Assembly (NCBI GenBank): GCA_030019255.1
Contig: JASEFK010000007.1
Coordinates: forward strand, 1 to 64,000
Source: Actinomycetota bacterium
GTDB taxonomy: Bacteria; Actinomycetota; Geothermincolia; Geothermincolales; RBG-13-55-18
Direction: 5' to 3'
Length of the DNA: 64,000 bases
A program made the translations under genes and the position numbers. The notes under the pieces were generated by a model. The model made no database searches, had not been told where the DNA came from, and saw only the letters and a program-made list of their open reading frames with translations. Below are positions 28,183 to 35,811 of this stretch, piece after piece; position 1 is the first letter of the stretch; the number at the start of each line of letters is the position of its first letter.

Positions 28183-28725
28183 TCACAGGGCGTCGTCCAG
28201 CCGCCGCAGCCGACGTGACCTCTCGTCGCGCGGCTCCCCCTGGTGCTCGCGGACCAGCTGCACCAGCTCCTCCTCGCTTCCGGCGAGCTCAAGCAGGGCG
28301 GCCCCCACCTCGCCGTGATGGACCTGCACGTACAATCCCCTTCGCCAGCCGGGGGGGAGGCTCCGCATCCGCTCCAGGACATCCTTCCCCCGGGCCTCCT
28401 TTTCCACCCTCTTCACCAAACGGGCCAGCAGGCGGGGCATAAAAACCTCCAGGAAGGTGTAAGCCCACCGTACCCATAGATGAAGCTCCGCGGTCAGCTT
28501 GCCACAATCGTGAAGCAGGGCGGCGCGGAAGAGAAGGGGGTCGTCGCGCAGCCGGGAGGCCACGGCCAGTGAGTGGGCCCGGTCGTAGCGGTCCATGGAC
28601 GCAAAGAGGCGCCTTTCCTCGGTCGTGAGTTCGGCACTGGCCCGCTCCCCCCTCCCGCGGAGCCGAGGGTCCATGGCCAACAGGCTCACCCATGCCTTCC
28701 CGGGCAGGTTGCGCCAGGTGTTCAC
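28183..28725 (-). CDS. HD-domain protein, putative phosphohydrolase
   Basis: 180 residues. The metal-binding HD pattern is visible: His in RAHSLAVASRL, HD in AALLHDCGKL, and a later His pair in VQVHHGEVGAALL. Such domains hydrolyse phosphate esters, often of nucleotides, but the substrate cannot be told. A GTG start with AAGGAGG upstream is clear. It follows the site-2 protease gene by 29 bp and so is part of the CCA-protease-HD transcript. The C-terminal third is charged. Confidence 0.8.
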   Translation of the reverse strand: MNTWRNLPGKAWVSLLAMDPRLRGRGERASAELTTEERRLFASMDRYDRAHSLAVASRLRDDPLLFRAALLHDCGKLTAELHLWVRWAYTFLEVFMPRLLARLVKRVEKEARGKDVLERMRSLPPGWRRGLYVQVHHGEVGAALLELAGSEEELVQLVREHQGEPRDERSRRLRRLDDAL

Positions 28726-28754
28726 CGCTCCTCCTTCCGCTTCTCAAGCCGGGT

Positions 28755-29426
28755 TCAGAAGACCCTCGGAAGCCCGAAGACGCTGAGAATGAGGTTGGCC
28801 AGCCCGCCCACGATGTCCGAGAGGACGAAACCGAAGAGCATGACCAGCACCAGGATGAGGAAGAAACCGTAGGGCTCCAGGGACTGGTAGGCGCGCCGGG
28901 CCTCTCCCCGGAGGAAGTAACCCACCACCCTCGAGCCGTCCAGGGGAGGTATGGGAACCAGGTTGAAGACGAAAAGGAGGATGTTGATGTAGGCAATGAA
29001 CAGGCAGGTGTAGGCGGCGCGCTCCAGGAAACCCCCTCCCTCGAAGAGGGTGAGCAGGCGCAAGATCCCGATGAAGATCACCCCCAGGGAGAGGTTGGAG
29101 AGGGGTCCCGCCAGGGAAACCCAGATGATGCCCCGCGGCTTGCGGAAGAGGAAGGGGTTGATGGGCACCGGCTTGGCGTAGCCGATGATGAAGGTTCCGT
29201 GCCCCAGGAGGCTCAGAAGGAAGAGCATGCCGGGAAGGATGAGGGTCCCGAAGGGGTCCACGTGGGCCATGGGGTCCAGGGTCAGGCGCCCGGCGCGCTT
29301 GGCGGTGGGATCCCCCATACGGTAGGCCACGTAGCCGTGCATGTACTCGTGGACGATGACCCCGATGATCAACCCCACCAGCATGTAGAGGGCCATCTCC
29401 ACCTGGGAGGGACCCAATCCTCTCAC
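28755..29426 (-). CDS. Site-2 protease family membrane metalloprotease (M50)
   Basis: 223 residues with about five membrane helices. The zinc motif HExxH is HEYMH near residue 26 in IGVIVHEYMHGYVAYRMG, and the third ligand lies in PIPPLDGSRVV. The segment GDPTAKRAGRLTLDPMAHVD is a hallmark of the small SREBP-type M50 group without PDZ domain. It should cleave substrates inside the membrane; the target is unknown. It overlaps the CCA-fusion stop by 4 bp, as is common where this protease sits near trpS/scpA. Confidence 0.93.
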   Translation of the reverse strand: MRGLGPSQVEMALYMLVGLIIGVIVHEYMHGYVAYRMGDPTAKRAGRLTLDPMAHVDPFGTLILPGMLFLLSLLGHGTFIIGYAKPVPINPFLFRKPRGIIWVSLAGPLSNLSLGVIFIGILRLLTLFEGGGFLERAAYTCLFIAYINILLFVFNLVPIPPLDGSRVVGYFLRGEARRAYQSLEPYGFFLILVLVMLFGFVLSDIVGGLANLILSVFGLPRVF

Positions 29427-32050
29427 CTCCTCGAGGCCGAGTCCACCAGCCTCCGCGCAAGGGCCAGCTCCTCCTCGCGGCTTCTTATCTCCCCATCCAG
29501 CAGGGCCCTCCTGATCTCTGCCAGAATCTGGGAATACAGCCTAGAGGGGGGCAGGCCCATCTCCTTGAGCTCACGGCCGCTCACGCTGGGAACCAGTTCC
29601 TTCCAGCGGGTCAGGTAGGCGGCTACCCTCTCCCTGGCCGCGGGTCCAGCCAGGGCATAAAGATATGTTATGGCCTCCGGACTCAGCGGGTCAAGCAGGG
29701 TCACGGCGCGGCTGGGCACCAGGTCCTTTTTCGAGAGTTCCTCCACCGCTCGAGGTATTTCCTCAAGGCACTGCCGTACCGCTTCCGCGTCCTCCCGGCG
29801 CAGGCGCATCTGGTGACACCACTTCAGGCCCTCCCCGGAGGAAAGGTCGGCCAGCATGGCCGCGGCCACCGGTATCCATCGCCTGCCCTCCCTCCCCACC
29901 AGGTCCCAGGCCTCCTCCAGGTGACGTTCCAGGAGCTGGAAGCGGTGGCGCATGGCCCGGCTCACGGAAAGATCGGGGTGGAGGGTACGCAGGGCCCCCA
30001 GTTCCTCCAGCCTCTCCAGGGCCTTCAGGGGTAAGGGAAGGGGCTCGAGAAAGATGTCCTTGAGCTCGTCCCGAACCCGCGAGTTGGTCAGGCGTCCCAC
30101 GATCTCCATCTCCACCGCCCGCCGGGCCAGCATCTCCGTCTGCCTTTCCATGCGGAACCCGTAGCGCTGTTCGAAGCGCACGGCCCGGAAGATGCGGGTG
30201 GGGTCCTCCACGAAGCTCAGGTTGTGCAGGACACGTATCTGCCTCCTCTGCAGGTCGCGCAGCCCGCCGAAGTAGTCCAACAGTTCGCCGAACCTCTCCC
30301 CGCTCACGGCGATGGCCATGGCGTTGATGGTGAAATCTCTGCGGTACAGGTCCTGCCTTATGGAGGAAACCTCCACGGTGGGCAGGGCCGCCGGTTGCTC
30401 GTAATACTCGGTGCGGGCGGTGGCCACGTCTATTCTCCTCCCCGTGGGGAGGATGACCACGGCGGTGCCGAACTTGCGGTGGCTGCGTACCCTGGCCCTC
30501 AGCTCCCGGGCTAGGCACCGGGCGAACTCGATACCCTCCCCTTCCACCACCAGGTCCAGGTCCAGGTTGGGGTAGCCCAGGAGCAAGTCCCTCACCACCC
30601 CGCCCACCAGGTAAACCTGGTATCCCTCCCGCTCCGCCACCCGGGAGATGAGCCGGAGGAGGCTCTGGATCTCTCCCGGCAGCTGCCGCTGCATCATCTC
30701 GACTATCTCCGAGCGGGTATAGGCGGGCGTCCCCCCCACCGGGGCGACGCCCCGGAGATATTCTCCCCCGTGCATGGCCCTCAGCAGGTCCTTGCGGGTC
30801 ACGATGCCTACCAGCTCGTTCCCCCTCACCACCGGGACCCGGCCTATGGCGTTCTCGGTCATCAACCTCTGAACCTCCTGCAGGGAAGCGTCCTCCTCCA
30901 CGGCGATGAGCGAGCGGGACATGAAACCTTTCACCGGGGCGTGCCCCAGGCCGTGGTGGCCAGCCTTGTCCAGGTCCTTGCGGGAGATCATGCCCACCAG
31001 GTTCCCTCGGTCGTCCACCACGGGAAAGGCGGTATGGCCAGTGAGTTCCATGCGCCGCGAGGCCTCGGCTATGGTGGTGTCCTCGTGGATGGTCCTGACC
31101 GGGCCGCTCATGATCTCCCCGGCGGTGACGCGGGGCGGCACGTTCTTCTCCAGGAGCTCGAGCAGCTCCCGTTCCACCTTTTCCAGGCTGTAACCCTTGA
31201 GCACCGCCGATCCGGCCTTGGCGTGACCTCCCCCGCCCAGGCCGGAAAGGACCCGGTCCACGTCCACCTGGCCCATGCGGGACAAACCCGTCACCACCAC
31301 CCGCCCCTGCATTTCCACCAAGGTGAAAAGGATCTCCAGGTTCTCCAGGTCGGCCAGGCGGGAGGCCACCGCCGAAGCTCCCTCCACGTAATCCTCCATG
31401 CGCGCCCTGGCCACGGCCACCAGCACACCCCGCACGCGGTGAAAGCGCAGCCCGGAAAACAGGCGCCGCATGAGCTCGTGCTGCGGGGGCGAGAGTTGCT
31501 TTCCCAGGAAGTGCATGATCACCTCCAGGTTGGCCCCCCGCCGCATGAGATAGGCCAGCGCCTCGGCGTCCTCGGGAGTGGTGCCCGCGTAGGTCAACGA
31601 GCCGGTGTCCTCGTGGATTCCCAGGGCGAAGAGGGTGGCCTCGAAGGGGCTGATAGGGATCCTCTGGCGCTGGATGATCCTCACCAGCACGGTGGTGGTG
31701 GATCCCAGGCACTCGCTGTAATCGTGGATCCCCTTCATGTCCTGAGGTGAGGGTGGGTGATGGTCGTAGACGAAGACCTCCACCCCTTCCTTTCCCGGAA
31801 GGTCGCGGAACTCGCCCAGGCGTTCGGCGATGCGGTTGTCCACCACGATGAGGCGGGTTATGGCCTCGCGGTCCAGAGAGCGGGGATCCATGAACTCCAA
31901 CACGTCCCCGTGGAGGGCGATGAACTCGCGCACGTTGCGGTTTACCGACCCGGCGAAGACCATCACCGCCTCCGGGTACAGCTTCTTGGCCGCCACCATG
32001 GAGGCCAGGGCATCGAAGTCCACGTTCACGTGGCCCAGGATGACGTCCAA
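29423..32050 (-). CDS. DHH phosphoesterase-CBS-tRNA nucleotidyltransferase fusion
   Basis: 875 residues with three parts. First, a DHH/DHHA1 region (1-310): HVNVDFDALASM, VVDNR and VYDHHPP, then GGGGHAKAGSAVL. Second, two CBS domains (about 312-430; IMSGPVRTIHEDTTIAEASR and FMSRSLIAVEEDASLQEV). Third, a poly(A) polymerase/CCA-adding head (YLVGGVVRDLLLGYPNLDLD, then RRDFTINAMAI) with the RNA-binding region to the end. Known fusions of this build take part in 3'-end tRNA maturation, often as one of two split A- or CC-adding enzymes. The TTG start has GGAGGAGGAG upstream. Domain order is normal for this fusion. Confidence 0.93.
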   Translation of the reverse strand: MDVILGHVNVDFDALASMVAAKKLYPEAVMVFAGSVNRNVREFIALHGDVLEFMDPRSLDREAITRLIVVDNRIAERLGEFRDLPGKEGVEVFVYDHHPPSPQDMKGIHDYSECLGSTTTVLVRIIQRQRIPISPFEATLFALGIHEDTGSLTYAGTTPEDAEALAYLMRRGANLEVIMHFLGKQLSPPQHELMRRLFSGLRFHRVRGVLVAVARARMEDYVEGASAVASRLADLENLEILFTLVEMQGRVVVTGLSRMGQVDVDRVLSGLGGGGHAKAGSAVLKGYSLEKVERELLELLEKNVPPRVTAGEIMSGPVRTIHEDTTIAEASRRMELTGHTAFPVVDDRGNLVGMISRKDLDKAGHHGLGHAPVKGFMSRSLIAVEEDASLQEVQRLMTENAIGRVPVVRGNELVGIVTRKDLLRAMHGGEYLRGVAPVGGTPAYTRSEIVEMMQRQLPGEIQSLLRLISRVAEREGYQVYLVGGVVRDLLLGYPNLDLDLVVEGEGIEFARCLARELRARVRSHRKFGTAVVILPTGRRIDVATARTEYYEQPAALPTVEVSSIRQDLYRRDFTINAMAIAVSGERFGELLDYFGGLRDLQRRQIRVLHNLSFVEDPTRIFRAVRFEQRYGFRMERQTEMLARRAVEMEIVGRLTNSRVRDELKDIFLEPLPLPLKALERLEELGALRTLHPDLSVSRAMRHRFQLLERHLEEAWDLVGREGRRWIPVAAAMLADLSSGEGLKWCHQMRLRREDAEAVRQCLEEIPRAVEELSKKDLVPSRAVTLLDPLSPEAITYLYALAGPAARERVAAYLTRWKELVPSVSGRELKEMGLPPSRLYSQILAEIRRALLDGEIRSREEELALARRLVDSASRR

Positions 32051-32508
32051 GCCTCTTCTCCTCCTCCGGAATTCCCGTCGTTTTATCGAGCCCCGAGCGC
32101 TTCCGGTCCCGGGCGGGAAGGACGTTTTCCACCTTCAGGATAAACCTTCCAGCGGGGGAACTGAAGCCAGGTCCATCCCGCGGGGCACCTGCACGAAGTA
32201 ATCGTGTTTTAACTTGTTTCAAGCCGGGAGCTTTCACTTTCCGTCACTTTCCGTCCACCCTTCACCCCGGGCCCTGGTTCCGGCATCCCCGGGCGTGAAC
32301 CGCGGACCTCCCGCTCCAACCATCGTTCCGCGTCCGACCAACGGGTCGAGGGAGGAAAGGCGCACGCCCGATTCCCAATGCGAGCCCACCAGCGATAACT
32401 GCAAATGGCATTTTCTGGTAATAGCCTTCGGCAGCCCTAGCCGGCGATGGGTTCCTTCCCCCGCGGCCTGGCGTACCAAGGGAGCGACTGCAAGCCGTTC
32501 CCCGTGCC
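32051..32508. other. Gap between deoB and the CCA fusion; short tandem repeat
   Basis: 458 bp without a supported gene. CACTTTCCGT occurs twice in tandem at 32235-32254. A weak minus-strand promoter (TTACCA, 17-bp spacer, TTATCG) lies at about 32394-32422. Nothing else was recognised. Confidence 0.35.
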
Positions 32509-33687
32509 TCAAAGCAAGGCGGCGAAGCTATTCCCGTCCAGGGAGGAGCCGTCCACCCCCAGGAGGTCGGCTACGCTCTTCCCCACGTCGGCGAAGGTCT
32601 CCCTGGTTCCCAGGTCCACCCCGCGGGACATGGAGGGTCCCCAGAGGAGGAGGATCCCGTATTCCCGGGTGTGGTCCGTGCCCCGGAAAGTGGGGTCGCA
32701 ACCGTGGTCGGAGACCAGGAGTAGAAGATCGCGGGGATCCATGGCCTCCTTGAGCTGGGGCAGGAAGTCATCCACCTCCCGCAGGGCGGCGGCGAAACCC
32801 TCCGGGTCCCGGCGGTGACCGTAGAGCATGTCGAAATCCACAAGGTTGGCCATGAGGATACCACGCCCGCCTGCTTTCACCTCTCCCAACAGCCGCTCCA
32901 TGGTCTCCTCGTTTCCCGAGGTATGTGGGCTGCACAGGAATCCCCGTCCCGCGAAGAGGTCGCCCACCTTCCCCACCCCGATCACCGACAAACCAGCTTC
33001 CCGGCAGAGGTCCAGGACCGTGGGACGGGGAGGGGGGAGGGAGAAGTCCAGGCGCTCCGCCCCGACGCGCCGGAATGACCCCGGCCGGCCCACGAAGGGC
33101 CTGGCGATCACCCTGCTCACCGCGTGCTCGCCTTGCAGGAGCTCCCTGGCCACCCGGCACATGCGGTAAAGTTCCTCCAGGGGTATCACCTCCTTGTGGG
33201 CGGCCAGCTGGAAGACGCTGTCCGCGGAGGTGTAGAGGATGGGCCTTCCGGTGTTCAGGTGTTCCTCCCCCAGTTCTTCGATGATGCGCGTGCCGGAGGC
33301 GGGGCGGTTTCCCAGGACCTTCCTCCCGATGCGCCTCTCGAACTCCTTCACCACCTCCGGGGGGAAGCCGTGCGGGTAGAGGGGGAAGGGACGCTCCAGG
33401 ATGATACCCGCCAGTTCCCAGTGCCCGGTGGTAGAATCCTTGCCCGGCGAGGCTTCCCTCATTTTCCCGAAGGCCCCCTCCGCGTCCCGGCGGGGCCTCA
33501 AGCCCCTCGCCGGGGCCAAGTTTCCCAGGCCGAGGGCCTCCAGGTTGGGTAATCTCAGCCCGCCCACCGCCTTCGCCGTGTGGGCGATGGTGTGGGCTCC
33601 CCGGTCCCCGTAATCGCCAGCGTCTTGAAGCTCACCCGCTCCCACCCCGTCCAGGACTATCCAGATGACGCGCCCAACCCTGTCCAA
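32509..33687 (-). CDS. deoB: Phosphopentomutase
   Basis: 392 residues, full length. It is an alkaline-phosphatase-superfamily enzyme interconverting (deoxy)ribose 1- and 5-phosphate. The metal site is visible: IVLDGVGAGELQDA near the start, the phospho-acceptor Thr in GKDSTTGHWELAG, and HTSGNEETM, LVDFDMLYGHRRDP and LVSDHGCDPTFRGTDHTREY towards the end. The TTG start at 33687 has GAGG upstream. It follows the unknown gene at 33,724 by 36 bp. deoB near xerD is a common Firmicutes arrangement. Confidence 0.96.
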   Translation of the reverse strand: MDRVGRVIWIVLDGVGAGELQDAGDYGDRGAHTIAHTAKAVGGLRLPNLEALGLGNLAPARGLRPRRDAEGAFGKMREASPGKDSTTGHWELAGIILERPFPLYPHGFPPEVVKEFERRIGRKVLGNRPASGTRIIEELGEEHLNTGRPILYTSADSVFQLAAHKEVIPLEELYRMCRVARELLQGEHAVSRVIARPFVGRPGSFRRVGAERLDFSLPPPRPTVLDLCREAGLSVIGVGKVGDLFAGRGFLCSPHTSGNEETMERLLGEVKAGGRGILMANLVDFDMLYGHRRDPEGFAAALREVDDFLPQLKEAMDPRDLLLLVSDHGCDPTFRGTDHTREYGILLLWGPSMSRGVDLGTRETFADVGKSVADLLGVDGSSLDGNSFAALL

Positions 33688-33723
33688 CCCTCCGACCTCG
33701 CTTTCAGGAGATCCTGGCCGGGC

Positions 33724-34668
33724 TCAATCCCGAAGCAAGCCCATGTCCGCCAGGGCGTTCCTCACGGTGTCGACCAATTCGCTTTCCCGCCCCTTAAATG
33801 GAAAGCCCTCGGCATCGCGTCGCCCGGCGGCCATGGCGTCCACCGCCCGGCGCAGCTTTTCCGGTTCCGAGAAATACGCGTAAAGGATGTCCACCAACTC
33901 CAGGAGGTCGCTTCCTCCCAGTCCGGCGGTGACGAAGGCCTCCTCCAGCACGCTGAAGGCCTCCTGGGCGGCGGCCGCATAGCTACGGTCTTCGAGCAGC
34001 TGCTCCACCTGTCCCCAAAGGATGCCGAAACGCATCTGCATCTCGGGGTGGCGCGCGTTAAGCATGTGGAGCTCGAAGAGGTCCCGGGCGAACTGGGAGG
34101 AAGCCCCGGCATAGTGGTCCGCCAGGTCCGCCTCCGCCTCCACGTCCTCCTCGTCCAGGGACCGGAGTTCCTCCCGCACGCGGTGAAGCTCCTCGAGGTC
34201 CTCGTCCAGGCGACGTACCAGGTCCTCCGTCAGCCCTTTCCAGCTCGGGGCACCCCAGGAAGCCAGTAAGCGGCGGACGAGGTTGAGGAACTCCAGGGCC
34301 TGCACGGTCTCCAGGTCATCGGCCGGTCGGGCGAGCTCTTCGAATTCCGCTCGGGGATGCAACGCCGCCCTTATTTCCGCCTCACCGACCAGGAAGGGGC
34401 TGAGGGGTCTGGCCAGCTCCTCCTCCGCCTCTCCCAGGTCCTTGAGCGCGTCCACGGTCTCTTGAAGGGAACCCTGGGCCTCCTTCAGGGCCCGTCCCAC
34501 CTCGCCTTCCTTCAGGAGGCGCTCCACCTCCTTCCAGCGGCGGGTGCAGGCTCTCCTGTTCTCCTCCCGCCGCACCGCTTCCCGCACCCGTCCCTTCAGT
34601 CGCGGAGAAGCCGGCCGCTCCCCCAATAGTCGGTCCAGCCATCCCTCCCCGAAGAGAAGCTCCTCCAT
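33724..34668 (-). CDS. Acidic alpha-helical protein of unknown function
   Basis: 314 residues, rich in Glu, Leu, Ala and Arg, with no signal peptide or membrane segment. Predicted helices and coiled coil occur around 35-100 and 145-205. No catalytic motif or named domain was recognised. Segments such as EEELARPLSPFLVGEAEIR and HYAGASSQFARDLFELHMLN are ordered rather than low-complexity. The last third (SYAAAAQEAFSVLEEAF) resembles helical-repeat proteins in general. It is 36 bp upstream of deoB in the same direction, so both are probably co-transcribed. GC-rich codon use matches its neighbours, so it is judged a real gene. Confidence 0.75.
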   Translation of the reverse strand: MEELLFGEGWLDRLLGERPASPRLKGRVREAVRREENRRACTRRWKEVERLLKEGEVGRALKEAQGSLQETVDALKDLGEAEEELARPLSPFLVGEAEIRAALHPRAEFEELARPADDLETVQALEFLNLVRRLLASWGAPSWKGLTEDLVRRLDEDLEELHRVREELRSLDEEDVEAEADLADHYAGASSQFARDLFELHMLNARHPEMQMRFGILWGQVEQLLEDRSYAAAAQEAFSVLEEAFVTAGLGGSDLLELVDILYAYFSEPEKLRRAVDAMAAGRRDAEGFPFKGRESELVDTVRNALADMGLLRD

Positions 34669-35102
34669 CCCCTCTCCGTCCTCTTGCGCGCTCGAACGAC
34701 GACAAGGGTATTATATGGCTTTTACTCATGGCTTACCTGGACATTCCGCCGACTACCGGTCGGACCTCTAAGCGCCGCCGCAGGCAATCGTTAACCCGTC
34801 CGAGCAATCGATAACTTATCGATTATTTATCCGACACGAATATTTCCTCGACAGGCTGACCGAGAATCGAACTCTTGCAGGATGAAACCAGGTGTTTTTC
34901 CAGTTCAATACCGACAAACACACGGTATACCTGCGTCATTCCGTCGTTTTCCGGTCACCCTGCCAAATCCCCGTCCCGATATTACCTTCCCGACTCCGTC
35001 CACTCGCACATCCTGTGACCTCCGGAGACGGGAAGGCCGTCCCGCGAGGCCATGAAATGTTAAATCCTTCCATCCGTTCCCAGCCCGGTTTCCTTCGACC
35101 GC
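34669..35102. other. AT-richer control region upstream of the unknown gene
   Basis: 434 bp, visibly lower in GC than the flanks. It holds two direct repeats and a perfect palindrome (34784-34824, separate entry). No gene or tRNA is supported. Confidence 0.45.
34784..34824. promoter_or_regulatory. Operator-like direct repeats and 19-bp palindrome
   Basis: GCAATCGTTAAC (34784) and GCAATCGATAAC (34804) lie exactly 20 bp apart. The second leads into AATCGATAACTTATCGATT (34806-34824), two perfect 9-bp arms around one central base. This looks like a binding site for a dimeric repressor. It is 115 bp upstream of the unknown gene that precedes deoB. Confidence 0.5.
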
Positions 35103-35342
35103 TCATAAGAGGCGCGCCAGCGAATCGTTTATCCAGGCCCCGTAATCCCGCGAACCCTTATACCTTTTCCCGGTGCCGAGCAGCGCTTCTGTCCCTCCTC
35201 CCTCCCTGGGCCGAAACGTCGACTGCCCGGCACGGGCAAAAAAAGCGTCTGTGTGAGGGGAAAAATCCTGATAGCATACCTGGCACATATCGAAGCGAAC
35301 CGAACCGGCGCTCCCGCAGCGGCTGCAGTCCCCGTACCCCAT
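35103..35342 (-). CDS. Small zinc-ribbon-like protein, unknown function
   Basis: 79 residues. The N-terminus GYGDCSRCGSAGSVRFDMCQ then VCYQDF gives two CxxC pairs 11 residues apart, a typical zinc-ribbon spacing. The rest is basic with aromatic residues near the end (RYKGSRDYGAWINDSL). The ATG follows a near-perfect ribosome site, AAGGAGGG, four bases upstream, which is the main reason for accepting the gene. No close neighbour on its strand suggests a role. Nucleic-acid binding is possible but unproven. Confidence 0.65.
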   Translation of the reverse strand: MGYGDCSRCGSAGSVRFDMCQVCYQDFSPHTDAFFARAGQSTFRPREGGGTEALLGTGKRYKGSRDYGAWINDSLARLL

Positions 35343-35470
35343 ATACCCTCCTTGCCCTCGAAAACCCTTCCATTCCGAGTGGAATCTTCCGGTGGTGAGT
35401 ATGTCGAAAGGCGCAATCCGGATCTCTTTAATGGATCAGCTCTTTATGATATTCCTGTTCCCTCTATCCT

Positions 35471-35496
35471 CCGCCTCCACCATATGGTGGAGGCGG
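35471..35496. repeat. 26-bp perfect palindrome
   Basis: Arms CCGCCTCCACCAT and ATGGTGGAGGCGG are fully complementary with no spacer. No T-run follows on either strand, so it is not a simple terminator. It is 129 bp upstream of the zinc-ribbon gene start and may be an operator or cruciform-forming site. Confidence 0.75.
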
Positions 35497-35655
35497 CGGG
35501 TGAAAAATGGTTAAAAGCTAACGGCATTTGAAAATCCGCCCGAGGACCGGAGCTTCCGGGAGGCCCGTCAGGGGACAGGGATAACCCCATGGAGAAAGGT
35601 CCGGAAGAGGGTAAAAAAGCCGTGCCCTTATCGAAATCGATGGGCCACACGTACG

Positions 35656-35690
35656 CGGACGGCGTTTGCCGGAAGGAATGAAAAAGGAAG
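35656..35690. repeat. 35-bp direct repeat, copy 1
   Basis: It matches 35733-35767 at 34 of 35 bases (core TGCCGGAAGGAATGAAAAAG). The T/G difference is in the GTTTGCC/GTGTGCC part. This copy lacks the adjacent GC-rich hairpin. Confidence 0.85.
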
Positions 35691-35732
35691 GAGGCGGGTT
35701 ATGACGTCGATAGCCTAATTCGGGCGGTGGCA

Positions 35733-35767
35733 CGGACGGCGTGTGCCGGAAGGAATGAAAAAGGAAG
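35733..35767. repeat. 35-bp direct repeat, copy 2
   Basis: Second copy, starting 77 bp after the first. Its end provides the T-rich tail (on the minus strand) of the radical SAM gene terminator, so the first copy may be the remnant of a duplicated terminator region. Confidence 0.85.
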
Positions 35768-35788
35768 GGCCGCCCCCTCGGGCGGCCC
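35753..35788 (-). terminator. Intrinsic terminator of the radical SAM gene
   Basis: On the minus strand, GGGCCGCCC, loop GAGG and GGGCGGCCC (nine perfect pairs) are followed by TTCCTTTTTC. It starts 24 bp after the radical SAM stop. Confidence 0.85.
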
Positions 35789-35811
35789 CCCAATTTCACC
35801 GCTTCACCGGT

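Larger units (their letters stand above)
35343..35811. other. Gap with palindrome, duplicated element and terminator
   Basis: 469 bp without a supported gene. It contains a 26-bp perfect palindrome (35471-35496), two copies of a 35-bp element (35656-35690, 35733-35767) and the terminator of the radical SAM gene (35753-35788). Confidence 0.55.

Noticed and set aside
29763-32237. 824-residue second minus-strand frame over the CCA fusion
   Set aside because: It is an out-of-frame shadow of the fusion, dominated by Gly, Arg and Pro, with no domain.
34862-34884. tRNA T-loop-like sequence GAGTTCGATTCTC on the minus strand
   Set aside because: Only three stem pairs form, and there is no acceptor stem, anticodon arm or CCA region at the right distance.
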